Below the pieces are notes generated by a model that saw only the letters and a program-made list of their open reading frames with translations, did not search any database and was not told the origin of the DNA. A DNA stretch of 64,000 nt from Dermatemys mawii. Taxonomy: Eukaryota; Chordata; Testudines; Dermatemydidae. This document shows positions 47,562-59,770 of this stretch, in pieces. The translations under genes were made by a program, and so were the position numbers. Position 1 is the first letter of the stretch; each line of letters begins with the position of its first letter. The stretch spans positions 517,701 through 581,700 of the forward strand of contig ML677387.1 of the NCBI GenBank assembly GCA_007922305.1, read 5' to 3'.

Positions 47562-49004
47562 TCATGGAAAGTGCTTCCGGCAGCTCCGTGGTGATAACAC
47601 CTCAGACAGGCAGGCAGAGTGTCTCCTGCGTCCAAACCCAGCCACCTGCCCACAGCGGTTCCAGAAATCTCTGGGCTCAGGACTCTCAGTTCCAGTTCCT
47701 GGTTATGGGTCCCATGTGGTGCTTACTCTCTGTGCAGGGGGAAATGTGTCCTTGCTGCCCGAGCTGTGCATTGCCCGGGCTGGGAGGTGAAATCGTTTTC
47801 TTGCAGGGAGGGTTTTGCTAGTGTTTCAAGCCCAGAAGAAAAGTTCGCTACAGTTCTATTAACTACTCTGGCACCTGGCAGTTATTCCAGGGCAACAGAG
47901 TCCTTCCAAGCAATTCCAATCTCGAGTCCGTCACTCCCATTTCTACCAGCCATGATGGGCAGCTGGTTATTTTAGGCACAAGGAAAGGGTGTGCTGCTTT
48001 CTCATCAGTGTGCTCTAATCTTGCACCCCTGCTGGCCCTATGTGCAGGTTCTGATCCCTGGACAGGTCAGCGGGGAAGGCCCGACAGGCTGGTGTGTTAT
48101 GTGAGTGCTATGCTGTAGGAAGCTCCTGCCTGGAGTGCTCTCACCAGTGGGCTGTAGGGGTTGTGCTAACACAGATGGAGTGTCCTTTCCTTGCACGTGT
48201 GAACGCGGCAGCTCTGCCACAACGGCTGATGTTCCCCAGAAGATGCCTCAGCTGCTGTTTCTGTTGCTCAAGGTCCGTATCCTCCACTCCCACTCCAGCA
48301 ATTATCAGCACGGGATGTGGGGGCTGCACATTTACCTCCTGGACCGGGAGTATTGGGCATGAGATGTGAAGGCAGCATCTCATCTCAACAGGACGACAGG
48401 AGCCTGAGAGTGGTTGAAAGTGAACGCTGCGAATATGGCTCCTCGCTGTGTGTAGGAGGGATGTTCCTTTCACTGAGTGGGATCCCAGGTGCCCGCTGGG
48501 GGGTCGCAGCAGAGAACCAGGGCTCCAGGCATTTCAGGAGCAGCGTGTACACTGAAGCACTGCGGGTAAAGAGCTGGACTGTGCTTTCCACTTCAGACAT
48601 TGTCTGCCACCTTCTCCACCTCCCTATCGGCAGCGGTGGAACAGTGGTGCCATCTCATGGCGAAGGAAGGGAATGGGCTGTGGAGCCAGTGCGGACAGGA
48701 GAGAGGAGCCAGGAATGCCCTGCTGAGAACCTTGCTGAGAAAACAGCTCTCCAGGAACCGAGCCAGCTGTTCCCCCGCTCCTCTTCAAAAGCCCCTTTCC
48801 CACGTGCGCTGGGGATCCGCCGTCCTGTGGCCTCCAGTTCTCTGCCACCCTTACAGCAGAGCATTGAGTGAAAGGGCAAAGTTCTCTACTTAACGGAGCC
48901 GGTGCCATGCACTCACTCCCCAAATACGTGCAAGCCCAGAAGGAGCAGAGCTCCAAAGCTCTCAATCCAGCCCTGCATGGGATGCACAATATAGCACAAT
49001 GCAG
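47562..49004. other. Intergenic, no gene seen
   Basis: An open frame of 184 codons at 48317-48871 overlaps others on both strands and shows no domain. Confidence 0.4.
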
Positions 49005-49245
49005 GAGAGATGTGGACTAATTGGAACAAGTCCAGAGAAGAGCAACAAAAATGAGTCAAGGTCTAGAAAACATGACCTAGGAGAGAAGATTGAAAAAATT
49101 GGTCTGGAGAAGAGAAGACTGAGAGGGGACATGAGAACAGTTTTCAAGGACGTAAAAGATTGTTACAAGGAGTAGGGAGAAAAATTGTTCTTGTTAACCT
49201 CTGAGGATAGGACAAGAAGCAATGGGCTTAAATTGCAGCAATTTC
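49005..49245 (+). mobile_element. CR1 LINE 3' fragment
   Basis: GTCCAGAGAAGAGCAACAAA, GGTCTAGAAAACATGACC, AGACTGAGAGGGGACATGAG and TGAGGATAGGACAAGAAGCA follow the CR1 3' coding end. It is truncated at both sides. Confidence 0.9.
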
Positions 49246-49834
49246 AATCTATTTGCTGTCATCCCTCTCTGGTCACTCAGCTCCCATTACCGATGGGTCC
49301 TTCGCAAGTTTTTCCTTCCTGGAGGAGAACTGTGTCTGTGCTGAATCTGACGAACCTCCTGAGTTTGGGGAGCCGGCCTGAGGCAGTCAGGGCTGTGTTC
49401 CCAATGGGTGCTGCATGTGCTCCCCAGAGATCTGATCCTGGGGGTATATGATAATCCCTGACCGAGAGACAGTCCCATGTTTGCATAGCAGCGTGCAGTC
49501 AAGGGAAGTGTGCAGGTGTCTCAGTGATCATGGCTGGGACTGGGGATGTGGGTGGCCCGTCCTTAATGTCCCTTTGAGCTATGTGACATGAAGCTCTCCC
49601 ATTGAAGGCTCCATATCTCCATCCCCCAGTGGAATGGGTCCAATTCTCACCTGCATGTGTAACTCTACTAATGTCCACCGCATTGCACCTGCTCACACGA
49701 GGTCTGCATATGGTCCAGGGAATGGACACCGCTCCATTCGGACGGATTTCTTCTGTCCCTCCTGAAGTGCTTCTAATGCTGCAGAAGCTCAGACTCCATG
49801 TTACTCAGCTGATTTCCATAGGTTTCAGAACGGG

Positions 49835-49952
49835 CACATTATTAGACCAGACCTGGAGAAGAGCTCCGTGTAAGCTCGAAAGCTTGTCTCTCTCACCAAC
49901 AGAAGTTGGTCCAGTAAAGGGTGTTACCATGCCCACCTTCTCTGTCTAACCC
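49835..49952 (+). mobile_element. Penelope-like tail (second type) with hammerhead-type motif
   Basis: CTGGAGA (49852-49858), stem GAGCT/AGCTC (49861-49865 with 49873-49877) and GAAA (49878-49881) are followed by CACCAACAGAAGTTGGTCC and CCCACCTTCTCTGTCTAAC. The arrangement matches the hammerhead core CTGANGA-stem II-GAAA, with one core change (A to G at the fourth position). Confidence 0.55.
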
Positions 49953-51861
49953 CCCGACATTTCTACCCGATGGGATTTGGCTGACTGATGTTAATGGGCT
50001 CCTTGCACATTAGTGCAAAGCTCCTTCCTTGTGCTCCGTGCACTCACACCCTCCATTTGTGACGAGGCCTCACTCCATGTCAGTGTTAAGTGATGACTTG
50101 GGGACCCGCAGAGGGGACTATTTCTGAAGGCTGGGACATTGCCAGCCGGTGGGTTTGGTACTGGTGCCATGGGCTTCTCCTGGGCAATACTAGGGATCTG
50201 TAGTTTGTATCAAGGGGGGACTGGACCCTTGATTTACCAGGTGGAAACTTTACTGTAACTTTGAATGGAAAATACACAGCTTGCAATAAATCTTAGTCAC
50301 GCTGCCCACTGGCGCTCCACTGCCTGGCTTCTAAGTGCTGCCGTGTGGTGCTAGCTCCTTTTATCATGTATGTTTACACTAACATGCCAGCCAGTAACAT
50401 GTCTGAAATGAAACAAAACCAGCTGAAGGAGACTAAATGGAGGAACCAGCCGACCAATCCGGTGAAGCTGTTTCCATTCCTTGAAAAAAACCTCAACCCA
50501 AATACACTCAGGGCGCTGTGGTGATTGAATCCAGGCTCCGTTGACTTGGGAAGGAGAAAACACACTGACAGGTTAAAACAAATATTACAAGACGGGAACG
50601 GTGGTCCGCAGGCCCTGATGGATCCGGCTGAGTGGGGCTTCGCCCTGTAGCTCTGGTTAGAGGTGGTTTCTTCCCCAGCTTTTCCCCCATGCAGGCTTGG
50701 AGCTGTAACACAGCAGCACTGCCATCTTTGGGGCTCCGCAGCAAATATCCTAGAGACCAGCTGTCCTTGTGAGTGACATTTAACTGGAGAGTTTGGTCCA
50801 CTTTAGTGCAATCCCAGTGGAGGCCTAGCACCAGGGTAGCAGGTACATATCTAACAGCTGAGTCCTTCCAAAGTATACGGAGCCAGGTCTTGCTCTAGGA
50901 ATCCGGTCCATGTAACCCCAGCACCATCTCCTTCATGAGTTTATGCTACTCCTCATTCTGTGCTAACTTCATTAGCTTCCTATCCATCCTCTGCATCCTA
51001 AGCCACCTACTGGGCCCCCTTTCCTCTGTCTCTTTTGCTAAATCTGCCTTCAGAGACGGGTACCACCAGATATTGTTGTGTCCAGACTTGGGGTTTATTT
51101 TGCAGAGGGTTCCATGGAGCAGTGAGTGAAGCAGCCGTTCCAGCCGGGCCCAGGGGCCATGGCCAAAAAGGCCTCTGCTCTCCATGTGAAAGCTGGACCC
51201 AAGCTGAGGGAAAACAGATGGTTTCAAGTTCAAGCCCATAATGTGGATGAAAAGTCAAACAACTGAGCAGCGGGGCAGTGTTCAGCTCAGGCAGGGAGCC
51301 AGATTCAATGGTGTCCTTCCCAAATTGCAGCTTCACTGGCAACCTGAGCTGTGGTCTGGCCCCCTTCAGAACTGGCTGGAGACATGGGGTATGATCTGGT
51401 AGCAGGGATGGCTGTGGTGTCTTTGCCCTTCAGCTCAATCTGGTGCATCATCAGCTGTTCCTGTACAGCAAACCTGTGCTCTAACCAGGTGAAGACGGGA
51501 CTAGCTGCCCTCCTCCCTCCGCGTTCTGACTCAGAGCTTCTCTCTTCACGTTGCCACACTGGGCTCGACGTGCTCCGCTGGCCCTGCAGCCTGTTAGCCA
51601 ATGTGACTGGTGAGTCCTTGAGGGCAAGAGGGGCGGAGACCCCTCAGGAAAGCTGCCTTGGGGCTGTGCTTGGACGTGCTCAGATGGAAGGTGTCTTGGG
51701 ACCACAGCGCAGGAGAGCCATTAGCCTGTTCCAAAATGGTTGGGGGGAGGGGCTCCAATAGGTTAAATTCTCCCGGGGGTAAGCCTAGTTCTGATGCGTC
51801 CCCTAAAGCCAAAGAGGGACCTGCCCGGTGTCTTACAGTACAATATACTGCCCTGCTCATT
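49953..51861. other. Intergenic, no gene seen
   Basis: No supported feature. Confidence 0.4.
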
Positions 51862-51975
51862 CTCCTCCCCGCCAAGGCTTGCAGCACCAAACAGCTGATT
51901 AGCGCCCTAAGCCAGGGAGGGGGGAGAAGTGGAACAGCAACAGCTTGCTCAGGAGGAGGTGAACTGGGGCCTGGA

Positions 51976-52057
51976 GGTGCCACGGGGGGGCTCTCTGGGC
52001 AGAGGGGAGGCGGGGAGGTGCCACGGGGGGGCTCTCTGGGCAGAGGGGAGGCGGGGA
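51976..52057. repeat. GC-rich minisatellite, 41-bp unit x 2
   Basis: Two adjacent identical-looking units beginning GGTGCCACGGGGGGG, within a larger G-rich tract (51920-52215) that may be part of an unidentified repeat. A 253-codon minus-strand frame here is a product of the GC bias. Confidence 0.9.
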
Positions 52058-52466
52058 GCTGCCCCCACTGGGAGGGCTCCCACGGGCGGGGAGTGGGGAG
52101 CTGCCAGGCAGGAAGGTGCTGCTGGGGGAGGCACTCCCTGGGCAGGGAGCTGCTGTGGGGGGAGGTGGGGCAGGGAGCTCCTGTGGGGATGGGGACTCCT
52201 GGGGTGGGGCACAAGGTGGAAATTTTGCCTAGGGCAGGAAATATCCTTGCACCAGCTCTGCTTCTAGGCCCCATGCTGCCATCATACAGCTGGCACTTCT
52301 GCTGGGATTTGGTCAGCCCCAAGGAAGAGGGGCATGGCTCTGTTCTGAAGGACACCAGAGATCACACATGGGACAGGGGACACTAGCAGTCCAGGTGCCA
52401 GCTCATGCCAGGGTCCCCGTGTCTCCCCTGCGCACGGACACATCCACCAGTGGAGTGAGTTGGTAT

Positions 52467-53394
52467 TGTTAGGATAGGTGTCAGGATGAAAAGAATGTGT
52501 TTAGTGTTTAGACTTTATGGAAGGCTGGTGAGTGGCTGACTGCACTGATCTCACTTGTAGCGGCATCTGTATCACCCTATTGTACGGTAATCACAATACA
52601 AGCTACCTACTGCTCAGAAAATCACTGGGCAGGAGAGAGGGATTAAGGAGCGTGAAATGCTGGTCTCCAACAGAGAGTGTCACGTCCTGCTCATGGACAC
52701 CAGACCGACTAGTCTGGTGGACAGAAGACTTCGCTGTTCACACTCCTACCCACGAAGAGGGGATGTGCAAGTGAATTCCTCCCATCAGCTCAGAAAAGGA
52801 GGAGGGAAGGGAATAAACTCCCACAAGAAGGAAGTGGATATATATATTACTTGGACTCTGAGGGACAAGGATTACTAGGCATAAGCAAAAGATCCCCAGT
52901 GGTTAGCCTGGGTTAGCTCCAAAGGATGTATTGAGCTTGCTTATTATAGAAGCTGTTATTCTCTTTTGAAACTCATTGGGTATCTATGTTTACCCGCTTG
53001 AACCTTGTAAATAACTCTCATTTCCTTTTCCTGTGCAGTGCATCTTTATATCAATTATTACAGAACTGACTACAAGCGCTGGCTTTGGGGTGAGCTCTGC
53101 AGTGCAAATGACCTAGGGCAAGTGACTGGCCCTTTGGGGCTGGGAGTGACCTACATTGCTGTGATCCCGAGTGCGAGGGACCATCCTGTGGGGAGGGAGA
53201 CAGATTGGAGTACCCACGGGGACTGTCTGGGATGGCAGGTTTAGGCTGTTACAATGCTGGGGAGTTTGCACTTGATAACTGGTTGGTGAAATCTAAGTAG
53301 AGAACTCAGAGCCAATTTTGGTTTTGTGCCGTGAGTCTGAAGTCTGCCCTGAGGTTGGCACTCAGGCTCCTGAGTCACTGCAGGACAGCTGACA
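52467..53394 (+). mobile_element. LTR-like turtle repeat (about 0.93 kb)
   Basis: Starts TGTTAGGATAGGTG and ends near CAGCTGACA. It contains CGCTTGAACCTTGTAAATAA, TATTACAGAACTGACTAC, AAGCGCTGGCTTTGG, GGTGAAATCTAAGTAGAGAA and GAGGTTGGCACTCAGGC, sequence I recognise from repeated turtle LTR-like elements. No target duplication was found, so borders are approximate. Confidence 0.55.
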
Positions 53395-55510
53395 TGCGGC
53401 CCAGACTTCCTAGCTCATCCCTGCAGAAAGGATTAGGCTATTGGGAAGGCGCTCAGGCCGGAGAGAGGTTCCAAGAAGAGTAAAATAATTGTTTAATTCA
53501 ATGCAGAGCCTGGCTGTTTTCCTGCTTCCCACATGCCAAAGCAATTAGCGTGCACTGGGCTGCTCTCCGCAGGTCCCCCATGGTGGGGAGACACGTGACA
53601 ACTCAGCACATGAAACGCTGTGTATTAGGGCAAGGTTATTTCATCTACAAGGAGCAAAGCGACTTACAGCAAATTCCAGTGAATGCAAACTCCTAAATGG
53701 AAGCTGTGGTGTGAAACACAGCCACGTGGTCACAGAGCTTGACTGACCCCAGACATATGGGGACCGATGACACCCTACCTTCTCCAGCCCAGGGGTGCAA
53801 CATGGTCCTGGGCCCCTCTGATCTCTCTGTCCTGGGCAGGGGAAAATCACACGAGCACGGGTGACTCCCTGTCGCAGGGGGCTGCATCCCCAAAGAAGAG
53901 GTGCAGTGACCAGCTCCTCAGGGCTCCAGCTCAGCCCGAAAGGGGATGGGCCTGTGGCTAATGAAGGAGCCATCGCTGGCAGCTGAGAGGGTAGTCTAGA
54001 ACCAGCAGGGCTCCAGGCAGGGGGAGCCTGGTCAGCTGTCTTTGGGCTCTCCGGTAACACTCCCTGCCGTGGGGCTCCAGCAGGGACAGCCAGAGGAGGC
54101 TGCTGGAAGGAAACTGCCTGGTGCAAAGGGCTCAGGCCCAGCTGGGCTTTTGGTGCTAAGCCTCAGCTGGCAAGGACTGTGGCAAGGTCTAAGCAGACCC
54201 CAGGAGTGAAGGAGAAACCGGGGGCAAAAGACTCAGGTGAGGCTGTTTCATGTTATTCCTTAGAGGGGCAGGGGGCTGAGGAGAGAACCTGGTGAGCTGG
54301 TGAAGGAGCCTTCGGAGGGGTGGTCTTTGAGTTGAAAGGACAGCGGCTGTGCTGGCTGGTGGGACCTGCAGGCTGTGCACCTGGCTCTAGGTGGTGTGCT
54401 CATAGGGGTGTGTCCCTCCACCTCCCTCCAGTGGTCTGGCTCTGGCTGTTGTTTGTTCCACTCTACAGAGAGTGAAAGCCCCTAGCGGCTACAGACCAAC
54501 AAGTGGGAGGTGCCCTCACAGGGAAGGTTGCCCCTTGTCTCACGCCTGTCTGCAGAGGGTGTGATCCTTGCCTCCCTCCCCTTGCTGTTGTGGGGGGTTC
54601 CCCTTTGCTAATCAGGTTGCCGTTGTAAACGTTCCCTCTGTGCCCTGGTGTTTCTGTAGAGGGTCGCCTTCCTCACAGGCCTTCTCCCTGCTTATGGCAG
54701 CGAGTATGTGGGCTTGGTGCTGCCGTGCTGGGGGCAGAGGGTAGCGGAGCCAATACGCATATTGTCTGTGGCTGGAGTGGGCATTAAATGCCCTGCATGT
54801 GTTAGGTACTAGGGCTCAGGGTGTGGTCCCTGTGGTCCCCTGAGTCCGAAGCAGCACTCTCCTCCTCCTCACCGTAGGAAACGTGTAGACGAGTCTCATG
54901 AACTGATCTGCCTGGCTAGAGGACGAAGGGTTTGTTTTCTTGGAGGAGATGATTAAAAGCAGCAAGTTGGTGGGGGCACCAGCTCATTAACTGACTATGG
55001 AAACCAGAAAGCCCAGGGCTGGTTGAGCTCAGAGATCCCAGCAAGAGGGCATCTGTGCAAAGCCATCTACACAGCCATGACTTTCCCAGTAAGTTGTGCC
55101 ACACCCTGTGGAACTGAGTACACGTCCCCACTGTTACATTCTGGTTATCTTTACCAAGGCTGACAAATTAGCCATGCTTCTGTCTCCTGTGGGGCAAAAT
55201 CCGTGGTAGTGGTGGTGCCTCTGAGAGCCACAAGGCTCTGGTTATGTAAAGTCTCTTTAGAGTCAGGTTGTATTTTATTCACTTTTGTATATAACTCCCC
55301 ACCTGAGTCAGACAGCGGACGAGCTGTGGGCACCAGAGCGTCCTTTGATGGCCCCAGGGAGGAATATTCCTTCCCAGCCACATCATGGCTCACCCCAGCT
55401 CGGCTGTGAGGAGTTGAGCTGAAAGAATAAAGTCAGTGCAGTATCTGAGCTGCTCTCTTCTGCTTAGTGAACTTCACGTTGTTGTGTGTGGTGTCATGTA
55501 GGCCTGTCAG
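53395..55510. other. Intergenic, no gene seen
   Basis: No supported feature. Confidence 0.4.
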
Positions 55511-55607
55511 TCCCCAGGTGGGTGAGGTAATATCTCTTATTGGACCAACTCATCAACAGAAGTTCGTCCCGTAGAAGGTATTACCCACCTGCCTTGTCTC
55601 TCTAACA
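55511..55607. repeat. Head-to-head pair of Penelope-like tail fragments
   Basis: An antisense piece (55511-55551, GGTGGGTGAGGTAATATCTC, TATTGGACCAACT) faces a sense piece (55554-55607, CAGAAGTTCG..., ATTACCCACCTGCCTTGTCT). The two belong to the family at 49835 and form an imperfect hairpin of about 40-bp arms. Confidence 0.7.
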
Positions 55608-56421
55608 CTTCACAGCAAAGCAAGGGTCAGTCTGAGTTGTCAGAGGCCCAGCTCTGGCTGACAGATAAACCTTGCGGCCACCTACGCTGGAGGAACCCCG
55701 CAGCAGTCGCCCATTTTCAGTAATAAGCCCCCCTGCCCCCCGCCCTCTCCTTATGGCCAGGGCTTCTTGTTTAGAAAATGGAACTGTGAATTAGCTATTT
55801 GTATAGATCCCAGCTCGCTTCTCGGTGCTGCCTGCGATTTGCACATCAATGCATTCTCCTGGGCAGGCTGAATTCCGAAAAGCCCCATTTGCACTTGAAT
55901 ATCCAGTTAACATATGGGCAGGCAGTTGATGTCTCAATCAATTTCCAAGGCTCCCCACTTCAAGTACTGAAGTGTGTGTGTGAGACAGAGAGACAGGAGC
56001 TGTGGGTACCAGAAAAAATTGCACAGGGTGGACTGTGTTGGAACTGGCATGTTGGAAAAAGCACACTCTTCTGGAATGTGCAAACATCCCGCTCACATAC
56101 AAGGCAATTAACTGTATTTATGTGCCTGAGTTTGAGTCTAAACCCAGCCTCAGAAAGCAGCCCACTCACATTTAAGGCTTTATAATCATTATGCTAACAC
56201 CTTTCTTTGGAAAACATTTTCAGTTTCTTCAACAGTTAGAATATTTATAAAATATGGCATCCGTTACTACATATTTCCTTATTCTCGCTGATTATACAGC
56301 CTCTAATTACACTAAATGCTGCCATGATATACAAATAAGAGGCTTAAGAAAAGCTCTGTGATTTGTCTGTGTGGTGTTCTTTTCAAGTCGTAGATTGCTG
56401 CAGTCTGTCCTGGAAGAGAAT
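55608..56421. other. Intergenic; AT-rich candidate conserved segment
   Basis: The part at about 56180-56360 is AT-rich, repeat-free and dense in TAAT/ATTA words. It is a compositional candidate for regulatory DNA only. Confidence 0.2.
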
Positions 56422-56803
56422 TACCATATAGACTTGTTCATAAACTGAATTCTTTTGGTAACAAAGGAAAGCATCAAAGAGCAGGGGTCGGCTTATATAA
56501 ACAGGTTTACATCAATATTTGATGATTTTAAACTCTATGGAATTATTGAATGGAATAATTCATAGTCGTTTTGTTTACCTGGAGCACCCCCAGGCATGGA
56601 GCCCTTCAGCTCCCTTTGGCCACTGTTCCCAGCCAATGGGAGTTGCGGGAAGCGGCTTATCCTGACAGGCTGGGAGCCAAAGTTTGCCAACCCCTGAAAT
56701 ATAGGGTTGGCTTATGAAAGGATCATGCAGGTTTTGCTGTTTTTACCTACCCATCTTGGAGGGCTGGTTTATGAATGGACGGGTTAATGAACCAGTAGAT
56801 AGG
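56422..56803. mobile_element. Miniature transposon with TACCATATAGAC/TTCATAA ends
   Basis: The left end TACCATATAGACTTGTTCAT and the internal GGGTCGGCTTATATAAACAG are mirrored at the right by GGTTGGCTTATGAAAGG, GGTTTATGAATGGACGGG and TTAATGAACCAGTAGATAGG. The middle carries CAATGGGAGTTGCGGGAAGC. I recognise the family from turtle genomes. The copy is diverged. Confidence 0.65.
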
Positions 56804-59560
56804 CTGCCTAAACTACAGTACTCCATGTGCTCTCCTCAGCCCGGCCAGCATCTCACTAATCAGGTTGGTCCAGGCTAACAATTTATGACGGGTAACATTC
56901 AGCTTCATGTTAGTTGGACTTCAAATGCTATGTCTTCAGCCAGCTTTATGCAATCATTTAAAGACAGGGAAACGTTTCCCTGGATCCCTCTTACTGGCTG
57001 TAAAACAGCCATTGTTGGAATACTGAATTCCTGTGGTTATCACTAATAAAAGTAACACTGGCTTACTCAATAAATGGCAATACTGTTCTGTTCTAAGCCC
57101 CGTGGCCTCATTCATTTGCACTCCGTTAGCATCTCATGATGATGATTGACTCCATTAGGGAGTCCAGGTTGGGGCTCACAAATATCTGGAATGTGATAAA
57201 TGCAAATCAGAGAGGGGAGGGGAGGTGGGGAAATTTTCCGTTGTCTTAAGTCAAAATGATGAAATCCCAGCCCCCTCCCCCCAACCCATCTCTCATAAGT
57301 GATCAGAGTCCTGTTGGAATGAGATGGGATATTAAAAGTGGGCTGATGCGGATTGTGCCCTTGGGAAAGTAAAAATGTCTTGGCCTGGAATGTCTTGGCT
57401 CTTAACTTCGTGTTACGATTTCCCTGACTATTTCAGTCTTATTGTTTGTGTATAATTCCCTGTTTGCCAATTGGCTTATTACAGACTAGACAGCTCCCTC
57501 CCTCCCCTCCCCTCCCCCGGCTCCTCTGAGTTACAGCGGCCTGTTGAGCGAAGTCCTCTCAGGGACTGCAGAGACTGGCGGGGGCCTGGGGAGATGGAGG
57601 GTAAAGTGTGAGCCAAATCTGCTGCTAGTGAGAGCTGAGCTGAAAGGACTGTCACGATGCACAATCCACTCTCCTCGGGTCTGCTAGAGCAGACGGCAGC
57701 TGCCCTCTCCGAAGAGGTGGAAAGAGTTTCTCAGGTGGCCTTGGCAGTGCTGGGAATCCCTTCCTACAGGGCTCCCTAGGGAGCAGCTTATTTCAGAAGG
57801 GTTGCCGGAGGTTTCAAAGTCAGGGCCCAATCCCATCGAAGCTGTGTGAAGCACTCCAGCAAGAGCTGGTGCAGGCTCAAGGACTAAGAGCAGGGGGATC
57901 ATGGACCCTACAGCCTGGGATTCAGTGGGACCTTGTCTGGGTGCAGGGGCCTGTCCACTCAGCTCTCCTCGTAGGACTGAGAGCAGCATGAAAAGGAAGC
58001 TCCAAAAGGAGCCCGAGGCCCCGGGCCTGCAGAGAGAAGAGAACTTAATAGATACAGGTTACAGCCCCCTCTCCCCGGCCCTAACATTCATTTCCTTTCC
58101 TTCCTGCCACGGGAATGGGAGGAGAGGGGAAGAGGCAGTGGGTTGGGAACGTCATTCGCTGCACGTTACCTGCTGAGTGCTCTGGACAAATTTCAGAATC
58201 GTTCTTTGCAAACCTAGGAGATGAATCCCTCTCTGCTTAGCAGCCACCTGCCCCCTGCCAAAGTCAGCAGTGAGTTTCCAGCAGGGCTGCGTTGCTGCAG
58301 CAGGAAGGAGCTGCTAGAGCTTCATTTTCTCTGACTAAAACACAGTCTCTCCTGAAAACCTGGGCATGTATTTGCAACTTGGGCTACAGCGATGTTTTTC
58401 TTTCTCTCCTGCCGCCAAAGAACACTTTGGACTCAGCCCAAGGCCAATGTTGTTCCTCCACGGAGAGCTGCCAAATCCCCTCCACCTTCATGGGGTGGGA
58501 CCTTGGCAGTGACAGCGGGGTCTGAGTGAAGTCTCGCCTGCCTGCCATTAGCCAGGGCTGGCAAGCTAATCCGCTCAATGGCTCAGCATCTGAGAGGAAG
58601 CAACTCTCACTTCTCATGACCAGAGGGGGGAAAGCCGACAGCACTGGGGTTATAGACGACCTCCAAGCCCTGCTAAAAAGGCACGTTCCTACGTGAGGTT
58701 CTGCTGCAGAGTCCGGGGGAAGGGGCAGCATTTACCAGCTATTAACTCCACTTTCCTGAAGGTGAAGCAGCATGAGCCCCTAGGGAGGCAGGTCTTAGGA
58801 GATGGGCTGATCCTAGGAGCTGCAGCGCACCTCCCTGCAGTGTGACCCGGGGAAGGGGCAGCACAGAGGGGACAAAGAACCTGCACAGACTTTTCCAGCT
58901 TACAGACACCTCTGTTGGAGTCAGCCCTTTACCACTCGTGACAAACTCCTTCCGAGACAACCAGGGAGAGCCTGTGCAAGGAGAGTCTGCAACAATAATT
59001 CTACTAACTAACTATGCCCATAAATGATACTAAACGATTCCACCCGTGGCCTCAGAAACTAGATGGTTTGTCAACCTGTGGGAGCAAGTGGTTCTTTAAT
59101 CAAATATTGAACACCAGTCTGGGCAGGTCCCCAGCAGGCATGGCTGGAGCAGAGAGGATATTGCTGGCACCGGCAGAGCTCACAGTGGGTACTGATGGCA
59201 GAAGCTCCTTTGGCAACAATGGAGTTATGCCAATTTGTACCAGATGCAAATGTTGCTCTGGGCTTCTGGCTCTCTCTTTCCTTGTTAGATGATTCAGAAG
59301 CACTGTGGATTTTAAAGAAATCAAATACTAGAGCTGGGCAAAAAATTTTGCAAAGACAAAAATTTGAAAAATGTTGCCAATTTTTGGAGAAGCCCTTTTG
59401 TTTTGCAACCCGCTTGTGGAATAGGTAAAATTTTCCAAAGTTTGAAGGAAACATTTGTTCTCAATCTTTTTTCTGCCCCTTTTGACCTAAAGTTGGGTGC
59501 TGCACAGCAACCAGCGGCTGAGCTAATAGCTTTTGTTAGCTGGTTGAGCTTTCTGTCTCA
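56804..59560. other. Intergenic, no gene seen
   Basis: No exon found. The stretch 59325-59460 is rich in AAAATTTT-type words and may be an old repeat. Confidence 0.35.
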
Positions 59561-59561
59561 T

Positions 59562-59769
59562 AGGGCTAGTCTACTCTGGCTACATTTAACCTCCTCTCCC
59601 AGCGCTCTAAAAAACCCCACCTCCAGGTGGGTGTAACTCCCAGCCCTGGTGCACTGTCTACACTGGCACATTACAGAGCTGAAACTTGCTGCGCTCAGGA
59701 GTGTGTTTTTTCACACCCCCCGAGTGAGAAAGTTGCTGTGCTGTGAAGTGCCAGTGGAGACCAGCCCTT
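59562..59769. mobile_element. Palindromic miniature transposon, TA-flanked
   Basis: AGGGCTAGTCTACTCTGGC at the left and GCCAGTGGAGACCAGCCCT at the right are inverted, with TA at both outer borders. A central hairpin GTGTGTTTTTTCACACC and the block GTCTACACTGGCACATTACA are typical of this family. Confidence 0.7.
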
Positions 59770-59770
59770 A

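Noticed and set aside
51594..52355. 253-codon minus-strand open frame
   Set aside because: It lies in a G-rich minisatellite-bearing tract, is low-complexity (Pro/Ser-rich), and a 242-codon frame is open on the opposite strand over the same bases.
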